From JTS-RE37 sp041744575 (GTDB lineage: Bacteria; Bacteroidota; Bacteroidia; Flavobacteriales; Flavobacteriaceae), in assembly GCA_041744575.1 (NCBI GenBank), contig JBGTKP010000040.1:18693-82692 (forward strand): a stretch of DNA of 64,000 bases, in the 5' to 3' direction. Positions 50,557 through 60,582 of the stretch are shown piece after piece. The notes under the pieces were generated by a model. That model was not told the DNA's origin. It worked only from the letters and a program-made list of their open reading frames with translations, and searched no databases. Within the stretch, counting starts at the first letter, position 1, and every line of letters starts with the position of its first letter. Made by a program: the position numbers and the translations under genes.

Positions 50557-52068
50557 CCTTTTCATCAACGGCGCTGTCAGCAAGACGATGACCGCCGCGC
50601 CGAGGGCATATTGGGCGATCAGCTCAAAGCCATCTGTATACACGCTCAGGGTCTGCAGCCCCCCAATGTTCTTGTCGTCACTTTCTATTGCCAGTTGTTT
50701 GCCAATAAACCCGACCACCTGAAAGGCAAAAGCCGAGGCAAGGAACCAAACGCCCATCATAAAAGCCACAATGCGTATGGGGGAGAGATCGGTAATTTTG
50801 GAAAGGCCGACAGGGGACATAAACAGTTCACCTACCGAGATCAGGAAATACATGATGAGGAGAAAGGAAAAAGGGACCATCCCCTCGGCATCAGCACTGT
50901 TGCCGCTAAGGGCAAGGATATAAAAACTGATCCCTGCAAAGGCAAGTCCCAGTCCGAATTTATAAGGTGTCCTTGGATTCAACTTCTTTTTCGCGAGGTA
51001 AGTGAAAAGGAGAGAAATAGGAATGGATAGAATAATAATAAACATGGAATTCAACGCATTGGTCTGGGCAGCATCAATTAAGTTCAAATTGACATTCCGG
51101 TCAGCAAAAAGGGTGATGACACTCCCGGAAAGTTCATGAAACCCCCAAAATATGGTCATAAATAGAGTAATCAGCACGGCCATAATAAGTTTTTTTCTCT
51201 CATCGGCAGTCGCCTGGTACATGATATATCCCAAATAGGTAAAGATCAAAATCGCCAGTAGCTTAAAAATAACATTGACGATGTTCTGATCCCCGAAAAA
51301 TGTTCCTTCCGCTCCAATGGGCCGATAGGCTGAAAGCAGCCAGGCAATTATAGGTACGGCACAAACGGCCAGCAAGGGTACGAGTGCTTTTAGTTTAATC
51401 CCTGCTGTTTTTTTCTCAAGAATAGCGATATCCGGGGCAAGTCCCTTATCTCCGAAAACGTTTTTCCTTATACCGCTCCAGAAAAAGAGCAGCCCTGTTA
51501 ACATCCCGAGTCCGGCCAGGCCAAAACCGTAATGCCACCCATAGGCACTCCCTAGCCATCCACAAAGTAAGGGGGCAACGAAGCCACCGATATTGATCCC
51601 CATATAAAAAATTACAAAACCAGAGTCTTTGCGGGGATCGCCTGGGCGGTAGAGGGAGCCGACGAAGGTGGAAATATTCGGTTTAAAAAAACCGTTTCCG
51701 ACAATGATCAATGACAGCGCAATGTAAAAGGCCATATCATTCTCAACGGCCAATACGAAATGGCCAAAGGCCATCAGAATCCCTCCGAGAAAAATGGAGC
51801 GGCGCATCCCCAGAATACTATCAGAAATCTTACCGCCTATGACCGTAGAAGCATAGACAAGTGAACCATAGGACGAATATACCGCCGCCGCCGCATAATC
51901 CCTTTCCACCAGCGCTTCAAAAATAACATTGACCATGTAGAGCGTAAGTAACGCCCGCATCCCGTAAAAACTGAAGCGTTCCCATAGCTCGGCAAAAAAA
52001 AGGTAGAAGAGGCCTTTGGGATGTCCCATCATTTGCTGCTCTTCCACGAATTCTGTTCTGGCTTCCAT
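50536..52068 (-). CDS. Proton-dependent peptide transporter (POT/PTR2 family)
   Basis: 510 residues with about 14 membrane helices. The proton-coupling motif ExxER is in FAELWERFSFYGMRA (about 28-34), and the PTR2 region reads GFVIFYMGINIGGFVAPLLCGWLG (split here: GFVIFYMGIN, then GGFVAPLLCGWLG). It imports di- and tripeptides across the inner membrane. It lies 38 bp after the DPP-IV gene on the same strand, so peptide release and uptake are probably coexpressed. Confidence 0.94.
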   Translation of the reverse strand: MEARTEFVEEQQMMGHPKGLFYLFFAELWERFSFYGMRALLTLYMVNVIFEALVERDYAAAAVYSSYGSLVYASTVIGGKISDSILGMRRSIFLGGILMAFGHFVLAVENDMAFYIALSLIIVGNGFFKPNISTFVGSLYRPGDPRKDSGFVIFYMGINIGGFVAPLLCGWLGSAYGWHYGFGLAGLGMLTGLLFFWSGIRKNVFGDKGLAPDIAILEKKTAGIKLKALVPLLAVCAVPIIAWLLSAYRPIGAEGTFFGDQNIVNVIFKLLAILIFTYLGYIMYQATADERKKLIMAVLITLFMTIFWGFHELSGSVITLFADRNVNLNLIDAAQTNALNSMFIIILSIPISLLFTYLAKKKLNPRTPYKFGLGLAFAGISFYILALSGNSADAEGMVPFSFLLIMYFLISVGELFMSPVGLSKITDLSPIRIVAFMMGVWFLASAFAFQVVGFIGKQLAIESDDKNIGGLQTLSVYTDGFELIAQYALGAAVIVLLTAPLMKRLMGNVH

Positions 52069-52106
52069 TTTTGGCTGGTTTTAGTTGAATATCTCCGGGA
52101 GGTGAT

Positions 52107-54323
52107 TCACCCCTTGATCATTTCCTTTTCCTTCAGATTTGGATTTTTCGGGCCCGGGCCTCCGAGGTTTTCATAAATGAAGCGTGTCATTTTGCTATAC
52201 AGGTGATTTCTGGTATTGCCTCCTGAAATTCCATGGCTTTTATCAGGATAAACGGCCCACTCAAAGGGTTTGTTGGCCTGAATCAATGCTTCTGCCATTC
52301 TCATTGTATTCTGGACATGAACATTATCATCTCCGGAACCATGGACCAGCAGATAGTTTCCTTTAAGTAAATCTGGATAATTTAGCGGGGAATTTTCATC
52401 ATATCCCCCAGGGTTCTCCTGTGGGGTCTGCATATAGCGTTCGGTGTAAATGGTGTCGTAGAAACGCCAGTTGGTCACGGGTGCCACAGCGATCGCAGTC
52501 TCAAATGTTTCGTTGCCCTTCAGGATTCCGTTGGTCGCCATAAAGCCACCGAAGCTCCATCCCCAGATCCCGGTCCTCTTTTCATCTATGTAGGGGAGTT
52601 CACTTAATTTCTCTGCAGCAGCTATCTGGTCCTCCAGTTCATATTTCCCCAATTCCTTCTGTGTCATTTTTTTAAAATCCCGGCCCTTAAAACCTGTGCC
52701 CCTTCCATCAACACACGCAATTATTATTCCCTCTGCGGCAAGCATCTGGTGCCAGTAATCATTGGATAACATCCAGCTGTTGGAAACATTCTGGGACCCC
52801 GGGCCACTGTACTGGTACATCAGGAGCGGATATTCCCTGGAAGGATCAAAATCCCGGGGTTTGATCATATACATGTTCAATTCCTCGCCATTCACTGAAA
52901 TGGTTGAAAATTCTTTCGCACTCAGTTCGTAGGATCCCAGGGTTTCCAGGAGTTCTTTGTTATCCCTGATCACTGTCAGCTCCTTCCCGGTGGTTGCATC
53001 ATTCAGGGTATATACAGGTGGGGTGGTACTATTTGAAAAGGTTGCTATAAAATAGCTGAAATCCGCACTGAAGTCGGCATGGCTGGTACCATCTTTTCCC
53101 GAAAGTCTCTTCTTGTTTTTTCCGCTGATATCGATGCTGTAAATATCCCTGTTGATAGAACCGTTTTCGGTAGACTGATAATACACTTTGGAGCCCTTCC
53201 GGTCGTAGCCATAGAATCTCGTGACTTCCCACTCACCCTTTGTGACCTGTTGCAATAACTTGCCTTCCGGGGAATGCAAATACAGGTGATTGAAGCCGTC
53301 CTTCTCACTCGTCCATATAAAACGGTCATCCGACAGAAAGGTGAGATTATCTGTAATTTCAATATATGCCTCGTCCCTTTCTTCAAGGAGCAAAGAAACG
53401 TTCAGGTCGCTTGCATTCACAGCAAAGAGTTGTAAATGATCCTGGTGCCGGTTGAGAACCTGGAAGCTCAATTTATTGCGATCCTGCATCCATTGAATCC
53501 TGGGGATATAATAGGCATCCTTCGTTTCTACCCGGGAAACTTTATCTCCTGCCATATCATATATATGCAGGGTGACGATCGCATTGGGCTCCCCGGCTTT
53601 AGGATATTTGAAAGTGGTGGTTTCAGGATATAGTGCCTTTCCATACATATCCATCGAAAATTCCGGGACCCTGGATTCGTCAAAACGGAGAAATGCCAGT
53701 CTGGACCCGTCGGAATTCCATTCAAAGGCGCGGACAAAAGAAAATTCTTCTTCATATACCCAGTCCGTAACCCCGTTTATGACCTTATTTTTCACCCCGT
53801 CAGTGGTCAACTGCCTGGCTTTTTTCTCGCCGATGTCAAAAAGATACAGGTTGTTGTTCAGTACATAGGCAACCCATTTGCCGTCTGGAGAAAAAGCAGG
53901 TTCCTGAATTTTTGAGTCGGACACTTTGGTTATATGCCCATTCTGCCGGTCATATATAAAATAGATCCCGAGTCTTGAGCGCCTGAAAATGGGTTCGATC
54001 TCTGTCCCGAGAAGTATTCTGGACTCATCTTCACTTAATACATAGGTAGAAAAACCATTAAGTTCTTCAAGATCCGCAGAAGACACCAAAGTAGCAGTTT
54101 TCTCCTGATTTTTATAATTATATATATCTACTGTACTTACGCCAGATTCATCAACGTTAAGAACCGTATACTGTGTTCCGTTTTTAAGGGAGCGCAGTAC
54201 CTCCAGGCCTTTTGTATTGAAAGTATTTCCCCATATATCCTCCAGGCGGATCTGCTTTTCCTGGGCCAATGAATTCATGGCGGATATGCCAACCAACACG
54301 CAAAGAAAGAACAGCTTTTTCAT
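52107..54323 (-). CDS. Dipeptidyl peptidase IV (S9 family)
   Basis: 738 residues with a signal peptide (KLFFLCVLVGISAMNSLAQ), an N-terminal beta-propeller carrying the Glu pair in WVYEEEFSF that holds the substrate amino terminus, and a C-terminal alpha/beta-hydrolase: serine in IWGWSFGGFMATNG, Asp in VHGSGDDNVHVQN, His in PDKSHGISGG. It removes X-Pro or X-Ala dipeptides from peptides in the periplasm or on the surface. It is upstream of the POT importer, which fits use of the released dipeptides. Confidence 0.95.
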   Translation of the reverse strand: MKKLFFLCVLVGISAMNSLAQEKQIRLEDIWGNTFNTKGLEVLRSLKNGTQYTVLNVDESGVSTVDIYNYKNQEKTATLVSSADLEELNGFSTYVLSEDESRILLGTEIEPIFRRSRLGIYFIYDRQNGHITKVSDSKIQEPAFSPDGKWVAYVLNNNLYLFDIGEKKARQLTTDGVKNKVINGVTDWVYEEEFSFVRAFEWNSDGSRLAFLRFDESRVPEFSMDMYGKALYPETTTFKYPKAGEPNAIVTLHIYDMAGDKVSRVETKDAYYIPRIQWMQDRNKLSFQVLNRHQDHLQLFAVNASDLNVSLLLEERDEAYIEITDNLTFLSDDRFIWTSEKDGFNHLYLHSPEGKLLQQVTKGEWEVTRFYGYDRKGSKVYYQSTENGSINRDIYSIDISGKNKKRLSGKDGTSHADFSADFSYFIATFSNSTTPPVYTLNDATTGKELTVIRDNKELLETLGSYELSAKEFSTISVNGEELNMYMIKPRDFDPSREYPLLMYQYSGPGSQNVSNSWMLSNDYWHQMLAAEGIIIACVDGRGTGFKGRDFKKMTQKELGKYELEDQIAAAEKLSELPYIDEKRTGIWGWSFGGFMATNGILKGNETFETAIAVAPVTNWRFYDTIYTERYMQTPQENPGGYDENSPLNYPDLLKGNYLLVHGSGDDNVHVQNTMRMAEALIQANKPFEWAVYPDKSHGISGGNTRNHLYSKMTRFIYENLGGPGPKNPNLKEKEMIKG

Positions 54324-54487
54324 GAATCTCCATTAATGTATTAAAACTGTCAAGTTTACTAATAATTCTTCTAATAAGGGACTTTTGAGATAAAATCCTT
54401 AGCGCCGGACGAATACTCATGTCTCCTGAGACGCCTCCCTCAAAATATTGGGCTAATCACTATCTTTAGCTCAGAAATCAACCGCTC

Positions 54488-55807
54488 ATGACCGTCCCAA
54501 TCAAAGGTTTTTCCAAGCTTTCCAAAGAAGAGAAAATCAACTGGATCGCGCTTCACCATACCAGCGATCCAGAACGTACCCGTGCCTTACTCAAATCTTA
54601 CTGGAACGAAGATCCGGCAAGACAACAGCTGCACGACGAATTTACTGAAAACACACTCAGCAACTACTACATGCCTTTTGGGGTGGCTCCAAATTTTTTG
54701 ATCAATGGACAACTGTATGCGATTCCGATGGCCACTGAGGAAAGTTCCGTAGTTGCAGCCGCCGGGAAAGCAGCAAAATACTGGATGCAAAGGGGAGGGT
54801 TTAGTACCAAGGTCCTTGGTGTAGAAAAAACAGGGCAGGTCCACTTCTTCTATAAAGGAGATTTTGAGAAGCTGAAACAATTTCTCAGGGAGATTAAACC
54901 CATTATGATCAGGGATGCCTCCGAGATTACCAAAAGTATGGAAAACAGAGGTGGGGGGGTACTGAGTATTGCCCTAAGGGATAAACATGACGTGCTTGCC
55001 AACTACCGTCAGCTCCATTGCACCTTTGACACGCGGGATGCCATGGGCGCCAACTTCATAAATTCATGCCTCGAACAATTCGCAACGACTTTAAAAAGGG
55101 AATTAATTTCGGCTTCCGGATTTACAGAGGAGGAGAAGGCCATTGAGATCGTGATGAGCATTCTGTCCAATTATATTCCTGGATGCATGGTGAGGGCGGA
55201 AGTCTCCTGTCCGGTAAAACAACTGAACGAAGACCCCGGTTTGACCCCTGAGGAATTTGCTGCAAAAATAGTGCGCGCCGTTAATATCGCCAGGGTGGAA
55301 CCTTACAGGGCAGTCACTCATAACAAAGGCCTTATGAATGGGGTGGATGCTGTAGTCGTTGCGACTGGGAATGATTTCAGGGCGGTGGAGGCGGGCATAC
55401 ATGCCTATGCAGCCAGGGAGGGTAGTTATCGGAATCTCAGCTATGCATCTGTTCAGGATGGACAGTTCAGATTCTGGACAGAGATCCCACTTGCCCTGGG
55501 AACGGTTGGGGGCCTTACCAGGCTCCATCCGATGGTTAAACTGTCATTGGAAATCCTGGGCGATCCTTCTGCGGAGCAATTGATGCAAATTACGGCCACA
55601 GCCGGACTCGCTCAGAATTTTGCGGCACTTCGATCCCTTGTTACCACCGGTATACAGCATGGACATATGAAAATGCATCTGTTGAATATCCTGAATGAAC
55701 TTGGCGCCACCACCCGGGAAAAAGAATTAATCATCCATCAGTTTAGAAAGCAAACAGTGACCTATGGTGCCGTGACGGCGGCATTTCAGAAAATGAGGAA
55801 CAATTAA
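54488..55807 (+). CDS. Hydroxymethylglutaryl-CoA reductase, class II type
   Basis: 439 residues. Catalytic elements: Glu in MATEESSVVAAAGKAAKYW (about 79-97), Lys in THNKGLMNGVDAVVVATGND (about 277-296, with the Asp in GND) and His in QHGHMKMH near 394. The sequence matches the class II enzymes, including degradative types, but in this setting (next to a GHMP kinase, in a flavobacterium) it most likely makes mevalonate for isoprenoids. It is followed at the next base by the GYDIA kinase gene. Confidence 0.93.
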   Translation: MTVPIKGFSKLSKEEKINWIALHHTSDPERTRALLKSYWNEDPARQQLHDEFTENTLSNYYMPFGVAPNFLINGQLYAIPMATEESSVVAAAGKAAKYWMQRGGFSTKVLGVEKTGQVHFFYKGDFEKLKQFLREIKPIMIRDASEITKSMENRGGGVLSIALRDKHDVLANYRQLHCTFDTRDAMGANFINSCLEQFATTLKRELISASGFTEEEKAIEIVMSILSNYIPGCMVRAEVSCPVKQLNEDPGLTPEEFAAKIVRAVNIARVEPYRAVTHNKGLMNGVDAVVVATGNDFRAVEAGIHAYAAREGSYRNLSYASVQDGQFRFWTEIPLALGTVGGLTRLHPMVKLSLEILGDPSAEQLMQITATAGLAQNFAALRSLVTTGIQHGHMKMHLLNILNELGATTREKELIIHQFRKQTVTYGAVTAAFQKMRNN

Positions 55808-56731
55808 ATGATCAGAAACTTCCATTCCCACGGGAAATTACTGCTAACCGGCGAATATGCCATCCTCGACGGAGCTATGGGATTGGCCCTTCCCACATGT
55901 GTAGGTCAGTCCATGATGACAGAACCTTCGGAGAAAGGCGTTCTCCTATGGGAAAGCAGGGATCACAAAGGAAAGGCGTGGCTGAAAACGAGTTTCGATC
56001 TGAAGACGCTGACACCCATAGATAAGCCTCATGAGGAGTTACATATGTTGCAGGTGCTTCTGGCCGCAGTAAAAAGACTGTCGCCCGGATTTCTAACGGA
56101 GGATCAGGGCTATAAGGTAGTCACTACCCTCGAATTCCCCCGATTCTGGGGCCTGGGCTCCTCCTCTACCCTGGTTAACAATATGGCCGAGTGGGGCTCG
56201 GTTGATCCTTACCGGTTACAGATGGAAACTTTCGGGGGCAGCGGCTATGATATTGCCTGTGCCCGGTTGGGCCATCCCCTGCTCTACCAACTCAGTGAGG
56301 GTAAGCCAACGGTGGTTCCCACCCCATTTTATCCTGCTTTCCATGAATTTCTCTATTTTGTCTACCTTAATAAAAAACAGAATAGCAGAGAGGCCATACA
56401 AGCTTATAAGAAGCGGCAGTCAGATGTCCCCCGGCTTGTTGCCCGACTATCCGACATTACCCAGGCGGTGGCGGTAGTCAACACCTTAGACGAATTTGAG
56501 GCGCTGCTGACGGAACATGAGTCTGTGGTCTCGGAAATATTGGGTATTCCCACTGTAAAAGACCGCCAATTTCCTGATTTTCCGGGTGTAATAAAGAGCC
56601 TCGGCGCCTGGGGCGGTGATTTCATACTGGCCACCGGCGGTCCGGAGCTGGTTTCTTTTTTCAACAACCGGGGATACCAGACAGTATTGCCCTACGAACA
56701 AATCGTAGCCCGGCCTTTGGGCAACCGGTGA
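55808..56731 (+). CDS. GYDIA-type GHMP kinase (mevalonate pathway)
   Basis: 307 residues starting at the base after the HMG-CoA reductase stop. GHMP motifs: GKLLLTGEYAILDG (about 9-22), the glycine loop FWGLGSSSTLVNN (about 114-126), and SGYDIACA (about 149-156), the GYDIA signature that names this Bacteroidota group. C-terminal motif 3 is GGDFILATGG. It probably phosphorylates mevalonate or phosphomevalonate; the exact step is not settled by sequence. It is convergent with the PpiD-type gene. Confidence 0.92.
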   Translation: MIRNFHSHGKLLLTGEYAILDGAMGLALPTCVGQSMMTEPSEKGVLLWESRDHKGKAWLKTSFDLKTLTPIDKPHEELHMLQVLLAAVKRLSPGFLTEDQGYKVVTTLEFPRFWGLGSSSTLVNNMAEWGSVDPYRLQMETFGGSGYDIACARLGHPLLYQLSEGKPTVVPTPFYPAFHEFLYFVYLNKKQNSREAIQAYKKRQSDVPRLVARLSDITQAVAVVNTLDEFEALLTEHESVVSEILGIPTVKDRQFPDFPGVIKSLGAWGGDFILATGGPELVSFFNNRGYQTVLPYEQIVARPLGNR

Positions 56732-56798
56732 AAAGAACAGGTGTCCGTGCATCGGAATCTATGGCATTATTGCCCTTTCTGCGGAAGTATCAGACCTG

Positions 56799-58919
56799 TT
56801 AATAGAACAACGCCCGGCTGTCTTCGATTTCAGATTTATCCTTGAGTGCATCGTATACCGCGGTTGTCACTTTCGCGGCAGATGCCGTCTTCAGGGCGTT
56901 GGCAAAGGTGGCGTAATTGTCCAGGACAGGGGCTTCCTCCTTCCTGGTAACTTCAACCAAAAAAATACCTGTTTCCCCTTCAAGCAATCCCGAAGAAGCT
57001 CCCTGGGCGAGTGATACTGCGGTCCCGACCACAGCAGGTTCTCTGCCTGCGCCGGGAATGGTAGGCGTTTTTACGGTCAGGGCAGTGGCAGTGGAAATGT
57101 TGGTGTTGTTGGAGGAGGCCAGTTCCTCCATGGATTTGCCTTTATTGGCCGCCATGATCCTCTCAGCCTTCTTTTCCTTCCTCAGAATTGGGAGCACGGT
57201 AGCAGAGGCATCTTCAGGTGCCATCACCCCTTCATTGTATTTATAGGTCAGTTGAACGACCGCATATCCATTATTAATACCAAATCTTCTAATGTCTCCA
57301 ACTTCTGTGTCATCATTAAAAGCCCATTGTACGATGGAACGCTGGGCTCCTAATCCGGGAAGATTCTCATCCAACGCGGTCAATTTATTTACCGGGCGGA
57401 CGACATGGTTGGCTTCCTTTGCAAGATCAGGAAAGGTCTTGTCCGAATCAGTAGCCGCCATCTCAAATTTGGTGGCGTCGGTAAAAAGGCCATTGATGGT
57501 TTCCTCTGAGGGTTCGATGGCCCTGCTCAAAGTTGCCAATTGGATCACATCCTGTTTCTGATCCACTTTTACGATATGAAAGCCAAATTCTGTTTCTACG
57601 AGACCGATATGACCAACATTATTGCCAAAGGCAAAATCATTGAATTTGGGGGTCATCACACCTTCCTGGAAAAACCCGAGATCACCTCCCTGCGGAGCAG
57701 ATGGGCCATCGGAATTGTCCCGGGCGATTTCTGCAAAAACGGCACCCTCAGCTGTGGCTTCCTTTAACATCTGCAGGGCCCTGACCTCTGCCTCTTCTTT
57801 GGTCCTGGTCACCTCTGGATTGGCCCGTTCCGCCCCGGCATAGGCAATGAGGATATGACTGGCTTTTACCGATCCATTCGCTTTTCTGCTGACCACCTTC
57901 GAAATTTTGTAAGCATCCCCATCCTTGTAAGGCCCATAGATTTCACCGGGATTCAGTGTCATCAGGGTGTCGGCAAACTTAGAGGGCAATTCATTCAGGG
58001 ATTTATACACTGTATCAAATTTGGTATCCGAATTCCTGTCGAGGAAGGCAGCCATGTCCCTGGTGTTGCGAAAACCCCTCAGGGTGTCATTGGTATCTGT
58101 GGAAGCATTATATTCCTCCGTGTCCTTGAGCAGATCCGTAATCAGTTGCTTAACCGCCGCATCATCTCCTGTAGAAGGTTTATCTTCGAAATATACATAC
58201 TGCAGATCGCGTGCCTTTTCCTGCCGGTAGGTCTCTTTATGTTTTTCTACATAATCAGAGATTTCCTTTTTACTAATTATCACAGTGCTGTCTGCAATCG
58301 AGGTATAGGGCACCCTTACATATCTGATATCAACCTTATCATTGGCTAGTTTGTAATCCAATTCTCCTTCCCGTAGTGTGGCCACAGTACCAGCCTTGAT
58401 CAGATTAAAATAGGCATTTTCCTTTGCAGCCTGAATAATGGACTCTTCATCCTGCAGCCAGTCCTGGTATTGGCCCGGCGCGTTCACCTTTAGTTCGGAA
58501 ATAAAACTCCTGAATTTCCCTTCATCGAACAGCCCGTTGTCATTTAGAAACTGAGGATTCTGTGTAAATCCCGGGTTTGATTTAATAAGGTTGATGATCT
58601 GGTCCTGTTCTATATTGATCCCCAGATTTTCTATTTGCTGGCCAAGAATGGTGTTCCGTTCCAACTGGTTCCAGACATTGTTAATGGTCTGCATGGATGA
58701 ATTCTGTGAGCCGCCCCGCCTGGAGGCTCTTTCCACCTTTGCTCTGAAATCATCAATGGAAATTTCATTGCCATTGATCTCTGCCACGGAAGATCCCGCT
58801 TTTCCGCCTGAGAATCCCTGCTGGGTAAATATTCCGGAAACGACAAAAGCAAAGAGCGCCAGGCCAATGATCAGGATTAGTACTGTTGTGCGCTTTCTAA
58901 TATTCTCTAAAATGGCCAT
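56799..58919 (-). CDS. PpiD-type periplasmic peptidyl-prolyl isomerase / foldase
   Basis: 706 residues. One N-terminal membrane helix (about 12-30, VLILIIGLALFAFVVSGIF) is followed by a SurA-N-like helical region (EINGNEISIDDFRAKVE) and a parvulin domain (VKASHILIAYAGAER, then FFQEGVMTPKFNDFAFGN, then VETEFGFHIVKVD, about 350-455). The long C-terminal part is coiled or helical. It chaperones secreted and outer-membrane proteins leaving Sec. It is the last gene of the minus-strand envelope run, 166 bp after the CorC-like gene. Confidence 0.92.
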   Translation of the reverse strand: MAILENIRKRTTVLILIIGLALFAFVVSGIFTQQGFSGGKAGSSVAEINGNEISIDDFRAKVERASRRGGSQNSSMQTINNVWNQLERNTILGQQIENLGINIEQDQIINLIKSNPGFTQNPQFLNDNGLFDEGKFRSFISELKVNAPGQYQDWLQDEESIIQAAKENAYFNLIKAGTVATLREGELDYKLANDKVDIRYVRVPYTSIADSTVIISKKEISDYVEKHKETYRQEKARDLQYVYFEDKPSTGDDAAVKQLITDLLKDTEEYNASTDTNDTLRGFRNTRDMAAFLDRNSDTKFDTVYKSLNELPSKFADTLMTLNPGEIYGPYKDGDAYKISKVVSRKANGSVKASHILIAYAGAERANPEVTRTKEEAEVRALQMLKEATAEGAVFAEIARDNSDGPSAPQGGDLGFFQEGVMTPKFNDFAFGNNVGHIGLVETEFGFHIVKVDQKQDVIQLATLSRAIEPSEETINGLFTDATKFEMAATDSDKTFPDLAKEANHVVRPVNKLTALDENLPGLGAQRSIVQWAFNDDTEVGDIRRFGINNGYAVVQLTYKYNEGVMAPEDASATVLPILRKEKKAERIMAANKGKSMEELASSNNTNISTATALTVKTPTIPGAGREPAVVGTAVSLAQGASSGLLEGETGIFLVEVTRKEEAPVLDNYATFANALKTASAAKVTTAVYDALKDKSEIEDSRALFY

Positions 58920-59085
58920 TATTTGGAGTATTTAAAATCGGTCAGCGAAAATACTACTTTCTTTCCGCTCTATAAAACTTTTATATTATAATTCTCCCGT
59001 AAAGACGGCCGGAGCGGGGATACAGGGAGGCTGTCCGGCAAGAAGCAGAAGTGCTTCAGAGAAGCCAAAGGAGGGCTGCCTGCGG

Positions 59086-60375
59086 CTATTCCTTTTCCAG
59101 CACCTCAACGGTTACCAGATCAATTTTGGTACTGGAAACTTCCAGCACGGTAAAAAGGAAGTTGGCCACTTTAATTTCCGTAGCCTGGTCAGGTATCTCT
59201 CCTGTTTCATTGACAATCAATCCCCCCAGGGTTTCATATTCATCGCTTTCAGGCAATTCCAGTTTATAGGTTTCATTTAGGTAGTCAACCTCCAGACGGG
59301 CCGAAAATTTATAGGAAGTGTCGCTAATTCGTTCTTCATACAGATCTGTGGAGTCATGTTCGTCTTCAATTTCACCAACGAGTTCTTCGACAATGTCCTC
59401 GACAGTCAGCAGACCACTGGTACCCCCATATTCATCCAGCACTACAGCCATGCTTTTCCTTTTCTTGGTTAAGTTGTTCAGGATTTCGTGGATCAACATG
59501 GTTTCAGGAACTAATTCTACGGGTAGCAGGATACTTTTAATGGTCTCGGGTTTTTTAAAAAGTTCATAGGAATGAACATATCCGATAATGTCATCTATCG
59601 TATCCTGGTAGATAGGTATTTTTGAAAAGCCTGTTTCAGTAAAAAGTTTGGCGAGGTTTTTTGGGGTCTCCTTTATTTCCACCGCGGTGATCTCCGTTCG
59701 CGGAACCATCACCTCTCTTGCTTTTACGGTAGAGAATTCAAGGGCATTCTGAAAGATCTGGATCTCGGAATCAACCTCATCCTTTTCCTCCACGGTTTCC
59801 ATTTGCTCCGTTATATAGTCCCCCAGTTCCAACTTGCTAAAAGCGAGCTGTACTTCGTCTCCGGAAGTCTGAAAAAGGGTTCTGAGGATAGCATCTGAGA
59901 CTTTAATTATAAAATCGGAGATCAGGGAAAAGAGGAAATAAAAGAAATAAGCGGGAATGGCCAGAACTTTCAGCAGTTTATTTGCATAGATCTGGAATAA
60001 AACCTTGGGTAGAAATTCGGCCGTTACAAGGATGATGAGGGTAGAGATGACGGTTTGGGTGAGCAGGTTAAAATCGGTCAGCAGAAACTGGAGTACCATA
60101 AAATCTGATGGCAGCATTCCTTCGAACCAGCCCATTAACAATTCCCCCATGAACAGGCCATAGACCACCAGGGCAATGTTATTCCCTATGAGCATTGTGG
60201 CTATGAACTTTGAAGGTTTGGCCGTTAGCCGTGACAGAACTTTGGCAAGGATACCACGCTGCTTTTTCTCAATTTCGATGTGTATCTTGTTGGCAGAAAC
60301 AAATGCGATCTCCATACCGGAAAAGAAGGCCGACAAGACCAGCATCAGACAAATAATAAGGACCGAGGTTTCCAA
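59086..60375 (-). CDS. CNNM/CBS/CorC-HlyC domain membrane protein (hemolysin family)
   Basis: 429 residues. The DUF21/CNNM domain has about four helices (about 5-25, 60-145), followed by two CBS domains (ARSVMVPRT-like REVMVPRTEITAVEI near 216 and a second near 285 with VVLDEYGGTSGLLTVED) and a C-terminal CorC_HlyC domain (ISDTSYKFSARLEVDYLNE). Such proteins are implicated in Mg2+/Co2+ export, and GldE is a gliding relative; calling this GldE is not justified here. It follows the 67-residue membrane protein by 3 bp. Confidence 0.9.
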   Translation of the reverse strand: METSVLIICLMLVLSAFFSGMEIAFVSANKIHIEIEKKQRGILAKVLSRLTAKPSKFIATMLIGNNIALVVYGLFMGELLMGWFEGMLPSDFMVLQFLLTDFNLLTQTVISTLIILVTAEFLPKVLFQIYANKLLKVLAIPAYFFYFLFSLISDFIIKVSDAILRTLFQTSGDEVQLAFSKLELGDYITEQMETVEEKDEVDSEIQIFQNALEFSTVKAREVMVPRTEITAVEIKETPKNLAKLFTETGFSKIPIYQDTIDDIIGYVHSYELFKKPETIKSILLPVELVPETMLIHEILNNLTKKRKSMAVVLDEYGGTSGLLTVEDIVEELVGEIEDEHDSTDLYEERISDTSYKFSARLEVDYLNETYKLELPESDEYETLGGLIVNETGEIPDQATEIKVANFLFTVLEVSSTKIDLVTVEVLEKE

Positions 60376-60378
60376 ATG

Positions 60379-60582
60379 TCAGGGTTGATTATTTTGTTTC
60401 CGGGATTCAAATCGTCTGCGGTACCTACGCCTGAAAATAAACATGGCGAGGGAGACCACGGCAAAGAACATAAAAAGATAGGTTCTGTCCTGCTCCACAT
60501 TCCAAAGTGTAATGATCTTGTATACAGAAACAATGGCTACGACCAGGTACAGGTATTCGGTATACTTTAATATTTTGATCAT
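60379..60582 (-). CDS. Small two-helix membrane protein
   Basis: 67 residues with two membrane helices (about 8-26 and 34-50) and a very basic tail (FRRRYRRRFESRKQ). It overlaps the lptC stop by 4 bp (ATGA) and ends 3 bp before the CorC-like gene, strong evidence for a translated gene. I know no function. The basic tail should face the cytoplasm, consistent with contact to acidic lipid heads or a partner protein. Confidence 0.75.
   Translation of the reverse strand: MIKILKYTEYLYLVVAIVSVYKIITLWNVEQDRTYLFMFFAVVSLAMFIFRRRYRRRFESRKQNNQP

Noticed and set aside
56735..56797. AACAGGT/ACCTGTT arms between the GYDIA and PpiD-type genes
   Set aside because: The loop of about 50 nt is too long for a terminator and there is no T-run.
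59086..60375. Naming the CorC/HlyC-type gene gldE
   Set aside because: GldE shares the domain layout, but the neighbours here are lptC and ppiD and nothing specific to GldE was seen.
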